Assembly (NCBI RefSeq): GCF_028682395.1
Contig: NZ_JANHLC010000004.1
Span: forward strand, 372,001-436,000
Direction: 5' to 3'
Source: Pseudomonas putida
GTDB taxonomy: Bacteria; Pseudomonadota; Gammaproteobacteria; Pseudomonadales; Pseudomonadaceae
Length of the DNA: 64,000 bases
Shown here: positions 18,359 through 26,369 of the stretch, one piece after another
Numbering within the stretch: position 1 is the first letter of the stretch
Layout: every line of letters starts with the position of its first letter
Notes under the pieces: model-generated
The model's input: only the letters and a program-made list of their open reading frames with translations
Database searches by the model: none
What the model was told of the DNA's origin: nothing
Translations under genes and position numbers: made by a program

Positions 18359-19709
18359 GCCCCTGAAACTGGCCGTCGTCGGCCACACCAATGTCGGCAA
18401 GACCTCGCTGCTGCGCACGCTGACCCGCGATGTTGGCTTCGGCGAAGTCTCCCATCGCCCCAGCACCACCCGACATGTCGAAGGCGCGCGATTGTCAGTG
18501 GAAGGCGAAGCACTGCTCGAACTCTACGACACCCCGGGGCTGGAAGATGCCATTGCCCTGCTCGACTACCTGGAGCGCGTCGAGCGCCCTGGCGAACGCC
18601 TTGACGGCCCCGCACGACTGGCACGTTTTCTCGACGGCAGCGAAGCGCGCCAGCGTTTCGAGCAGGAAGCCAAGGTGCTGCGCCAGTTACTGGCCTCGGA
18701 CGCCGGGCTCTATGTAATCGATGCCCGCGAACCGGTGCTGGCCAAGTACCGCGATGAACTGTCGGTGCTGGCCAGTTGCGGCAAGCCGCTGCTGCCGGTG
18801 CTGAATTTTGTCAGCAGCGCCGAGCAGCGCGAAGCCGACTGGCGCGAAGCCCTGGCCCGCCTCGGCCTGCACGCGCTGGTGCGTTTCGACAGCGTGGCCC
18901 CTCCCCAGGATGGCGAACGGCGACTGTATGAAAGCCTGGCGATCCTGCTGGAAAGCGCCCGACCGCAATTGGAACGCCTGATCGCCGACCAGCAGACCCA
19001 GCGCCTGAACCGCCAGCGCAGCGCCAAGCGCCTGATCGCCGAGCTGCTGATCGACTGCGCAGCGTGCCGGCGCAGCGTCGCCAGTAGCGCCGAACGCCAG
19101 GCCATCGACGCCCTGCACCAGGCCGTACGCCAGCGCGAACAACGCTGTGTGGAGGCCTTGCTCAAGCTCTATGCCTTTCGTCCGCAGGACGCCGCAGCCG
19201 GTGATTTACCCTTGCTGGACGGGCGCTGGGGCGACGACTTGTTCAACCCGGAAACCCTCAAGCTGCTGGGCGTGCGCGTCGGAGGCGGGATCGCCGCCGG
19301 CGCCGCTGCGGGTGCCGGCGTCGACCTGCTGGTCGGTGGCCTGACCCTCGGGGCCGCCGCCCTGGCCGGCGCGATTGCCGGGGGCGCGCTGCAGACCGCG
19401 CGCGGCTATGGCAGTCGCCTGCTGGGCAAGCTCAAGGGCGAGCGTGAACTGAGCGTCGATGACAGCGTGCTGCGCCTCCTGGCCCTACGCCAACGCCAGC
19501 TGCTGCACGCCCTCGACCTGCGCGGGCATGCGGCGATGGACACCATCAAGGTCGCTACGCCGACGGACAAGGCCTGGCGCGAAGGCAAACTGCCCGATGC
19601 CTTGTACAAGGCCCGCGCGCACCCGCAATGGTCGTCGCTCAACGAACACCCCAAGCTGAACCAGAGCGAGCGCCAGGAACAGATCGAAGCCCTGGCCGAG
19701 CAGCTTTAA
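18351..19709 (+). CDS. GTPase with DUF3482 domain
   Basis: A 452-residue protein with an N-terminal Era/Obg-like G domain: P-loop GHTNVGKTSLLR (residues 10-21), switch threonine region RPSTTRHVEG, and LYDTPGLEDA as G3. The C-terminal DUF3482 part contains a long glycine/alanine-rich hydrophobic segment at about residues 305-345 that could insert into a membrane. It overlaps the DUF2868 gene and ends 36 bases before a convergent operon. Role unknown; a membrane-remodelling or stress function is only a guess from the fold. Confidence 0.78.
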   Translation: MTKPLKLAVVGHTNVGKTSLLRTLTRDVGFGEVSHRPSTTRHVEGARLSVEGEALLELYDTPGLEDAIALLDYLERVERPGERLDGPARLARFLDGSEARQRFEQEAKVLRQLLASDAGLYVIDAREPVLAKYRDELSVLASCGKPLLPVLNFVSSAEQREADWREALARLGLHALVRFDSVAPPQDGERRLYESLAILLESARPQLERLIADQQTQRLNRQRSAKRLIAELLIDCAACRRSVASSAERQAIDALHQAVRQREQRCVEALLKLYAFRPQDAAAGDLPLLDGRWGDDLFNPETLKLLGVRVGGGIAAGAAAGAGVDLLVGGLTLGAAALAGAIAGGALQTARGYGSRLLGKLKGERELSVDDSVLRLLALRQRQLLHALDLRGHAAMDTIKVATPTDKAWREGKLPDALYKARAHPQWSSLNEHPKLNQSERQEQIEALAEQL

Positions 19710-19745
19710 CCCGCCTTGCTCGAAGCCAGCACCGACACGAAGGCG

Positions 19746-20306
19746 CTAGCTGACCTGCAAAACGCGACGGGCCATGGCTTTGAGGCGCTCAAGGTCGATC
19801 ACCGGCACCTGGCTCTCCTTGGCCTGCTCGTCCCAATGGCGCAAACGCACGCTGACTTCGCACAGGGGGTCGGCCTCGAAGGCGACGGCCTCCGCCTCGC
19901 TCATCACCCCGCCCTGAAAGTCCAGGGTACGTCGGCTGGCCTCACTCAATCGCCCGTAGTAACCGGGTTCCCTCAAGGTCAGATAACGCTTGGCCTGCAC
20001 GTGATACTCCACCAACCGCGCCAAGCGCTCACCAAACCCGGCCCGACGCAGGTAATCGGCGCCCAGCCGCTCATGGCTGACGATGCCAAAGCCGCCCATC
20101 TGTGCCTCGCTCTCACCACAGATATGCCCGATATCGTGGAAGAACGCCGCCAGTACCACCTCATCGTCAAAGCCCTCGGCCAATGCGCACTGCGCGGCCT
20201 GGGACATATGTTCGAGCTGCGACACCGGCTCGCCGATATAGTCGGCCGCACCAAAGCGCTGGTACAGGCCGAACACCTCGTCAACGACCCGTTCAACCTC
20301 GGTCAC
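19746..20306 (-). CDS. PhnZ-like HD-domain oxygenase of phosphonate degradation
   Basis: A 186-residue HD protein of the type found in phosphonate operons. It keeps Tyr23 and Glu26 (DYIGEPVSQLEH, with His33), the FFHDIGH motif (His57, Asp58) and later VSHERLGA and VEYHVQAKRYL histidines. In PhnZ the equivalent Tyr/Glu pair closes on substrate and a mixed-valent di-iron centre splits the C-P bond of 2-amino-1-hydroxyethylphosphonate to glycine and phosphate. The start overlaps the stop of the FAD oxidoreductase by 4 bases. The usual hydroxylase partner PhnY is not in this window. Confidence 0.75.
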   Translation of the reverse strand: MTEVERVVDEVFGLYQRFGAADYIGEPVSQLEHMSQAAQCALAEGFDDEVVLAAFFHDIGHICGESEAQMGGFGIVSHERLGADYLRRAGFGERLARLVEYHVQAKRYLTLREPGYYGRLSEASRRTLDFQGGVMSEAEAVAFEADPLCEVSVRLRHWDEQAKESQVPVIDLERLKAMARRVLQVS

Positions 20307-21439
20307 GGCGACTCCCCCAGCAGACCGGCGATATTGCGCTCGGCCATCGCCGGCCCGACGCTCATGCCCACGCCCGTCTGCATCAACGCCGCGCTCAAGC
20401 CTGGCGCCACCCGCAGATGACTGAAAGGCTTGGCGCCACGGGCACCGTAGACACCCTGCCAGCGCTCCAGTACCTGCACTTTGCAGCCCAGCGTGTCCTG
20501 CGCCAGCTCGATCATCCAGTCGTCGATCTGTTCGGCATTGAACGGCGAGGCATCGCTGCCGTAGTCGTGGGAGTCGCCGATAATCAGCTCGCCATGGGGC
20601 GTCGGGCTGATCAGCAGGTGAATGCCATGGGCATCCAGGTGCGGGCTGTCGCTCAGGATCTGCGCCTGCACCGCCGCCGCTTCCGGCAGATCGGCAAAGG
20701 CACCGTAGTGCACGCCACTGAGCCCCGTCAGCACGGCATGCTGCAGATCCAGGTTGTCCAGCGTCCGGGCGCGGAGCATTTGCAGGCGACAGACCTGCGG
20801 CGCCAGCGTGGCCAGCGCCTCGCTCAACAGGGTCTGGTAGTCATGCCCGGAGCAGACGATGATCTGCTCGCCGTGGAACACCCCAGCTGTGCTGTGCAAG
20901 CGGCCGGGCTCGACATCGCGCACCAGGGTGGAAAAGTGAAACTCGACCCCCAGCTCGCGACGCAGGTAGTCAATCAGGCAGGGCAACGCTTCACGCGAGT
21001 ACACCTGCTGGTCATCGAGGCCATGCAGGGCCGCCCGATGATGGCTGAAGCGGCCATCATATAAAGCGTGCAAGGCCGGGCCCCGCAGCAGTTCGGCACG
21101 ATAGCCGTGGGTCTGCGCACGGCCGTTGCAGAACGCTTCGAACAACTGCTCCTCGGCCTCGGTCCGGGCGAATAGAAACGAGCCATTGCGCTTGAGTTCA
21201 AAACCCGCGTGTTGCGCCCAGTGCGCCCAGATCGGGCGGCTGTCGCGGGCCAGGTCGAGCATGATGCCGGGAGGCTGGCCGGTGACCAGGGCCTGCCCGA
21301 AGTTGCGCACCGAGGCGCCGAGGGGCGTGGCGCTGCGTTCGAACACCTTGACCCGCAGGCCGCGCCGGGCGGCGGCATAGGCATGGGACAGGCCCAGGAT
21401 GCCGGCGCCGACAATCAAAATATCGCTGTGATTTGCCAT
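20303..21439 (-). CDS. FAD-dependent oxidoreductase of AEP operons (TIGR03364 type)
   Basis: A 378-residue DAO-fold flavoprotein. The N-terminal dinucleotide motif is DILIVGAGILGLSHAYAAA, and a C-terminal GARGAKPFSHLRVAPGL and TGVGMSVGPAMAERN complete the fold. It belongs to the family regularly encoded beside 2-aminoethylphosphonate transporters. Members have been reported to oxidise aminoethylphosphonate or its N-methyl form (from memory; assignment to this protein is inference). It is co-translated with the PhnZ-like gene and follows the transporter genes in one operon. Confidence 0.75.
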   Translation of the reverse strand: MANHSDILIVGAGILGLSHAYAAARRGLRVKVFERSATPLGASVRNFGQALVTGQPPGIMLDLARDSRPIWAHWAQHAGFELKRNGSFLFARTEAEEQLFEAFCNGRAQTHGYRAELLRGPALHALYDGRFSHHRAALHGLDDQQVYSREALPCLIDYLRRELGVEFHFSTLVRDVEPGRLHSTAGVFHGEQIIVCSGHDYQTLLSEALATLAPQVCRLQMLRARTLDNLDLQHAVLTGLSGVHYGAFADLPEAAAVQAQILSDSPHLDAHGIHLLISPTPHGELIIGDSHDYGSDASPFNAEQIDDWMIELAQDTLGCKVQVLERWQGVYGARGAKPFSHLRVAPGLSAALMQTGVGMSVGPAMAERNIAGLLGESP

Positions 21440-21501
21440 GGATACGTTTTCCGAGGGGCAACCGCCATGGCGCTCAAACGAACCCCATGGCGGTGCGGGT
21501 C

Positions 21502-22524
21502 TTACTGAGCGACTTTTTCTGATTTGCCGTCATAGCGCTTGCGCCACTCGGCCAGGATCGCGTCGCGGTTTTTCGAAGCCCAGCCAAAGTCGTTCTTTAT
21601 CAGGCGCTGCTCGTAGTCGGCCGGCAGTTCGGTTTGCGGCTTGGCAATGCCCGGCTGGGCCAACACGGCGAAGTTTTCCTTGTACAGCTCCATGGCCGCA
21701 GGGCTGGCGGAGAAGTCAGCGAGCTTTTTCGCGGCCTCTTCATGGGGGGTGCCCTTGATCACGGCTGTGGCTTCGATTTCCCAACCCAGGCCTTCCTTGG
21801 GCAACACGATATCCAGCGGCGCGCCTTTACGTTTGAGCTGTACGGCCGGGTATTCGAAGGAGATGCCGATCGGGAATTCACCGGCCGCGGCCAGCTTGCA
21901 TGGCTTGGAGCCGGAGTGGACGTACTGGCCGATGTTCTGGTGCAGGTCATCCATGTACTGCCAGCCCTGCTTTTCGCCAAAGGTCTGCAACCAGGCGCTG
22001 ACATCGAGGAAGCCGGTGCCCGAGGAGGCCGGGTTGGGCATCACTATCTTGCCCTTGTACTCGGGCTTGGTCAGGTCCTGCCAACTCACCGGCTTGGTCA
22101 GGCCCTGCTTCTGCGCTTCGACGGTGTTGAAGCAGATGGTCGCGGCCCAGACATCCATCCCGACCCAGCTAGGCGGGTTGGCCGCATCGCGGTAGTTCGG
22201 GCCGATCTTGGCCAGATCCTTGGGCGCATAGCTTTGCAGCATGCCCTGCTGGTCGAGGATCGCCAGGCTCGATGCCGCCAGGCCCCAGACCGCATCGGCC
22301 TGTGGGCGGGCTTTTTCGGCCAGCAGCTTGGCGGTGATGATCCCGGTGGAATCACGCACCCACTTGATCTCGACATCCGGGTTGGCCGCCTCGAAGGCCT
22401 GCTTGTAGCTCTTGAGTTGCTCGGCTTCCAGGGCGGTGTAGACCGTCAGTTCGGTTTTCGCGGCAAAGGCATTGAAACTCAGGGCGCAGAGGACAGCAGA
22501 GGCAAGAGCCAGGGGCTTGAACAT
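21502..22524 (-). CDS. 2-aminoethylphosphonate ABC transporter, substrate-binding protein
   Basis: A 340-residue periplasmic binding protein. The signal peptide MFKPLALASAVLCALSFNAF is cut near AFA-A, and the mature part opens TELTVYTALEAEQLKSYK like the Fe3+/phosphonate binding-protein group. It lies directly downstream of its permease and ATPase genes on the minus strand. Substrate is assigned from the operon (LysR, FAD oxidase and PhnZ-like genes all of AEP type). Confidence 0.83.
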   Translation of the reverse strand: MFKPLALASAVLCALSFNAFAAKTELTVYTALEAEQLKSYKQAFEAANPDVEIKWVRDSTGIITAKLLAEKARPQADAVWGLAASSLAILDQQGMLQSYAPKDLAKIGPNYRDAANPPSWVGMDVWAATICFNTVEAQKQGLTKPVSWQDLTKPEYKGKIVMPNPASSGTGFLDVSAWLQTFGEKQGWQYMDDLHQNIGQYVHSGSKPCKLAAAGEFPIGISFEYPAVQLKRKGAPLDIVLPKEGLGWEIEATAVIKGTPHEEAAKKLADFSASPAAMELYKENFAVLAQPGIAKPQTELPADYEQRLIKNDFGWASKNRDAILAEWRKRYDGKSEKVAQ

Positions 22525-22564
22525 GGTGCGATTCCTTGGTGAGTGAATTGGACGGTGGGAAGGA

Positions 22565-24289
22565 TCAATGACCGGGCGCGCCCTGGCGCCAGGCCTGGGA
22601 GCGGCGCAGCAAGCCGCGCGAGGCCCAGGCCAGGAGCAGGGACACGCTCGCCGAGGTAAACAGGATCAGGGTGGACATCGCGGCCGCGCCGCCGACATTG
22701 CCGGCATCGTCCATGTTCAGCACCGCCACCGCCGCGAGGATGGTGTCGGGGCTGTAGAGGAAGATCGCCGCCGAGACGGTGGTCATGGCCGAAACGAACA
22801 GATAGCGCACGATATCGAGCAGCGCCGGCAGGCAGATCGGCACGGTGACGCGCAGGTAATGGCGGTACAGCGGCGCCTTGAGCGAGCGCGCGGCGGCTTC
22901 GAACTCGGCGTCCAGCTGGCGCAACGCAGTGGTCGCGGTCATCTGCGCTGTGGTCAGGTAATGGGCGATGGTGCAGACCACCAACAGCGCCATGCTGCCG
23001 TAGAACACATGCAGCGGATTGCCGTTGAGGTTGAAGAAGAAGACATAGCCCAGCCCCAACACCAGCCCGGGTACCGCCATCGGCACAAAGCTGAGCATGC
23101 GCAGCACCAGGTTAAGGCCGCGCGAACCGCCGGTCTTTTCCATCAGGTAGGCGCCGGTAAAGATCAGCACGCTGCCGATCAACGCCGAGCACAGGGCCAT
23201 GGTCAAGCTGTTGCGATAGGCCAGCCAGCCACCGCCGGCGGAATCCTCGAAGAAGTAATGATCGAGCGACAACGACAGGTTGTACGGCCAGAACTTGACC
23301 AGCGACGAGTACACCGCCATGCCGAACACCAGCAGCAACACCGCGCAGATCAGCAGGACAATCGCCAGGAAACAGCCATCACGGACCCGTGACGGCGCCG
23401 GACGAAAGACCTGGGCGCGGCCGCTCATCGCGTCACCCTGGCGGCGGCGCAGCCAGGCATCGACGGCAAAACTCAGTAGTGCCGGAACCAGGAGCACCAT
23501 CCCGATCAAGGCGCCTCGACCGAACTGCTGCTGGCCGACCACCGCCTTGTAGGCTTCCAGCGCCAGCACCTGGTAATCGCCACCGACCACTACCGGCACG
23601 CCAAAGTCCGTGATGGTCAGGGTAAAGACCAGGCAGAACGCCGCGAATACGGCCTGCCGGGTCGCCGGCCAGGTAATGCTGCGAAACGCCTTCCAGGGCC
23701 CTGCGCCCATGCTCGACGCGGCATCGAACAAGCGCGCGTCGGCCAGCGTCAGCGCCGACAGCAGGATCATCAAGGCATGGGGGAAGGTATAGATCGCCTC
23801 GCCCAGCACAATGCCCCAGAAACCATAGATGTTTTCGCTGACCAGCCCGCGCAACAGGCCCTGGTTGCCGAACAGATAGACCAGGGCAATGCCCGGCAGC
23901 ATCGACGGCGCCATCAGCGGCAGCAATGACAGCCCGCGCCACAGTGGCTTGGCCGGGATCAAGGTGCGCTGCAAGGCATAGGCAAACAGGTAAGCCAGTG
24001 GCACCACTAGCGCCGCCACACTGAGCGAGACTTTCAGGCTATTGCCCAGCAGCCAGTGGAAGTTAGCGCTGTTCACCAGCTCACGCGCGGCCAGCCAGCC
24101 ACCACCCTGCCCGGCCTCGCTACTAAAGCCGCGCCAGAAGATCGCCAACAGCGGCAGCAGCACGGCCAGGATCAGCAGGCCCAACCACAACAGCTTGCCG
24201 CCCTGGATAAACAACCGGTCGCCCAGCTCGGCGCGGGACGTGCCTATCGCCTGCTTGCGCGGCATCGCCAGGGTGATTTCAGCAGCCAT
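22565..24289 (-). CDS. AEP ABC transporter permease, fused two-domain form
   Basis: A 574-residue inner-membrane protein with two ABC permease domains in one chain, each with about six membrane segments. An EAA-type loop occurs in each half (around FDAASSMGAGPWKAFRSI and later LDAEFEAAARSLKAP). The frame opens earlier to 24415, but ATG 24289 follows the ATPase stop by one base and gives a normal N-terminus. Fused permeases of this kind are typical of the PhnU-type AEP transporters. Confidence 0.83.
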   Translation of the reverse strand: MAAEITLAMPRKQAIGTSRAELGDRLFIQGGKLLWLGLLILAVLLPLLAIFWRGFSSEAGQGGGWLAARELVNSANFHWLLGNSLKVSLSVAALVVPLAYLFAYALQRTLIPAKPLWRGLSLLPLMAPSMLPGIALVYLFGNQGLLRGLVSENIYGFWGIVLGEAIYTFPHALMILLSALTLADARLFDAASSMGAGPWKAFRSITWPATRQAVFAAFCLVFTLTITDFGVPVVVGGDYQVLALEAYKAVVGQQQFGRGALIGMVLLVPALLSFAVDAWLRRRQGDAMSGRAQVFRPAPSRVRDGCFLAIVLLICAVLLLVFGMAVYSSLVKFWPYNLSLSLDHYFFEDSAGGGWLAYRNSLTMALCSALIGSVLIFTGAYLMEKTGGSRGLNLVLRMLSFVPMAVPGLVLGLGYVFFFNLNGNPLHVFYGSMALLVVCTIAHYLTTAQMTATTALRQLDAEFEAAARSLKAPLYRHYLRVTVPICLPALLDIVRYLFVSAMTTVSAAIFLYSPDTILAAVAVLNMDDAGNVGGAAAMSTLILFTSASVSLLLAWASRGLLRRSQAWRQGAPGH

Positions 24290-24290
24290 C

Positions 24291-25367
24291 TCAGGCAAAC
24301 ACCTGGAGGCTACGCGGCGGCAAGGCCACCCAGATATCCGCCGAGCCGAGGCGCGGCAGGGCTTGCGGCGCCACTTCAGCCAGCAATGCATGGCCTGGCA
24401 ACTGGTTGAGCTCAAAGCTCATGCGGCAACGATTGCCCAGAAAGGTGATCTCGCGCACCCGCGCCGGGAACAAGTTTTCCTCGTGTACCGGCGGATTGAC
24501 GCTGATGGCTTCAGGGCGACAGAACAAACGGCCCGGGCCGGCATGGCCGCTGCCTTCGGCCAGCCGCACGCGCATATCGCCGACCAGGGCATGGCTGTCG
24601 CTGCTGCGCTGGAACGGCAGCCAGTTACCCTGGCCGACAAACTGCGCGACAAAAGGCGTCGCAGGACGATCGTAGATTTCCTGGGGCGTGGCGTACTGCT
24701 CGACCTTGCCGTTATTCATCACGGCGATCCGGTCGGCCATCAACATGGCTTCATCCTGGTTGTGGGTCACCATCAGGGTGGTGACGCCCAACTGGCGCTG
24801 CAACTGACGCAACTCGCCACACAGGTGCTCGCGAACCTGGGCATCGAGCGCCGACATCGGCTCATCGAGCAGCAACAACGACGGCGCCGGCGCCAGGGCG
24901 CGAGCCAGGGCGACACGCTGCTGCTGTCCGCCGGACAACTGGCCGGGGTATTTCTTCTCGCTGCCGAGCAGGCCGACCAGTTCCAGCATCTGCCCCACCC
25001 GCTGGCGTACGGCTTCACGGCCGCTGCCGGCCAGGCCATAGGCGATGTTCGCGGCGACGGTCAGGTTGGGAAACAGCGCATAAGACTGGAACAGAATGCC
25101 GTAGTCGCGGGCCTGGGGCGCCAGGTCCGAGACATTGCGCTCGCCCAGGTACAGCTCGCCCTGGTCCTGACGCTCCAGCCCGGCGATGCACCGCAGCAGC
25201 GTGGTCTTGCCGCAGCCCGAAGGCCCAAGCAGGCAGACCAGCTCGCCGGCGGCCACATCGAGGGAGACATTATCCAGCGCGGTAAAGGCGCCAAAGCGTT
25301 TCTGGATGCCGCGTACCTTCATCGGTACACCGGGATTCGACAGCGCGGTTGCCACTGGAGTGTTCAT
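24291..25367 (-). CDS. AEP ABC transporter ATPase
   Basis: A 358-residue ABC ATPase: Walker [10 protein letters not shown] (residues 48-56), Q-loop [10 protein letters not shown], signature [15 protein letters not shown], Walker [13 protein letters not shown] and the H-loop [12 protein letters not shown]-terminal TOBE-like domain of about 110 residues follows, as in the iron/putrescine/phosphonate subfamily. It is the first gene of the five-gene AEP operon and lies 123 bp after the LysR gene. Confidence 0.87.
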   Translation of the reverse strand: MNTPVATALSNPGVPMKVRGIQKRFGAFTALDNVSLDVAAGELVCLLGPSGCGKTTLLRCIAGLERQDQGELYLGERNVSDLAPQARDYGILFQSYALFPNLTVAANIAYGLAGSGREAVRQRVGQMLELVGLLGSEKKYPGQLSGGQQQRVALARALAPAPSLLLLDEPMSALDAQVREHLCGELRQLQRQLGVTTLMVTHNQDEAMLMADRIAVMNNGKVEQYATPQEIYDRPATPFVAQFVGQGNWLPFQRSSDSHALVGDMRVRLAEGSGHAGPGRLFCRPEAISVNPPVHEENLFPARVREITFLGNRCRMSFELNQLPGHALLAEVAPQALPRLGSADIWVALPPRSLQVFA

Positions 25368-25442
25368 GGACGGACCTCATCAAGCAGATGAAGGCCATCC
25401 TAGGGAGGCAATGCGTAGAACTGATGGCAGTGAGATAAAAAC

Positions 25443-25462
25443 CGCCGATAGTGGTATTGGCG
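25443..25462. promoter_or_regulatory. Possible LysR-type operator of the AEP operon
   Basis: CGCC-N12-GGCG forms an interrupted dyad in the 123-bp gap between the LysR gene and the ATPase gene, where the operon promoter must lie. A second dyad GGGTAG/CTACCC (25468-25488) hugs the LysR stop. Assignment is by position and symmetry. Confidence 0.3.
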
Positions 25463-25490
25463 AATTTGGGTAGCCGTTCTCCCTACCCGA

Positions 25491-26354
25491 TCAGCACCCG
25501 CCCATCTCCTGGGCCAGGCCCAGGAACGCGGCGGGCAGACGCGCCGCCTTGCGCTCCTTGAGGCAATACAAGTACTCGGGGATCTGCGGCGCATTTTCCA
25601 GGGTCAGCACGCGCAACTGCGGATCATGGGGCACCTCCTGGCGGGCAATGATGCTGATGCCGATGTTGCGCAGCACCGCCTCGCGAATCGACTCCCGGCT
25701 GCCAATCTCCAGCAGCGGGCCGAACTTGACCCCGGCGCCCTGCAACATCTGCTCGGTCAGTTGCCGAGTGGTCGAGCCCGGCTCGCGCATCAACAGGCAA
25801 TGGCCGCTCAGTGCGCTGAGCGGCACATGCTCGTGAACCGCCAGCGGATGGCTGCGATGGACCGCCAGGACCAGCGGGTCGCTGCCCAGCACCCGGCGCA
25901 CCAGCCGCGCATCGTCGAGCAACTGTGACGAGGCGGCCACATCGACGCGATACTCCTCCAGGGCTTCGAGCACCTGCTGGGAGTTGCCGATTTCCACCGA
26001 GACTTCGATATGAGGCAAGCGCTCGCGAAAGGCTTTGACCAAGTCGAGGATGTAGTACGGCGCCGTCGCCGCGATACGCAAGGTGCCTTCAAGTTGGCCG
26101 CTATTGCGCAGGAAGAATTCAATGTCGGCTTCCTGCTGCAGCAGGCCCTTGACCATCGGCAACAGCCGCGCGCCTTCATCGCTGAGGCTCAGGCGCCGCC
26201 CGCCGCGAAAGAACAGCTCGACCGCATACTGGGCCTCCAGATGGCGAATCTGGGTGGTCACGGTGGGCTGGCTAAGGCCGAGCTTTTTCGCCGCCTGGGT
26301 AATGCTGCCCAGGCGGGCGACCATGTAAAACGCCTTCAGCTCGGCACTCAGCAC
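25491..26354 (-). CDS. LysR-family regulator of the AEP operon
   Basis: A 287-residue LysR regulator. The N-terminal winged helix-turn-helix (SITQAAKKLGLSQPTVTTQI, residues 17-36) is followed by a substrate-binding co-inducer domain. Its position at the head of an AEP operon and its overall look match the phosphonate-associated LysR subfamily. It is transcribed in the same direction as the operon, not divergently as is common for LysR regulators. Likely inducer: aminoethylphosphonate or a derivative (inference). Confidence 0.85.
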   Translation of the reverse strand: MLSAELKAFYMVARLGSITQAAKKLGLSQPTVTTQIRHLEAQYAVELFFRGGRRLSLSDEGARLLPMVKGLLQQEADIEFFLRNSGQLEGTLRIAATAPYYILDLVKAFRERLPHIEVSVEIGNSQQVLEALEEYRVDVAASSQLLDDARLVRRVLGSDPLVLAVHRSHPLAVHEHVPLSALSGHCLLMREPGSTTRQLTEQMLQGAGVKFGPLLEIGSRESIREAVLRNIGISIIARQEVPHDPQLRVLTLENAPQIPEYLYCLKERKAARLPAAFLGLAQEMGGC

Positions 26355-26369
26355 TGCAACCTCTTTCGT

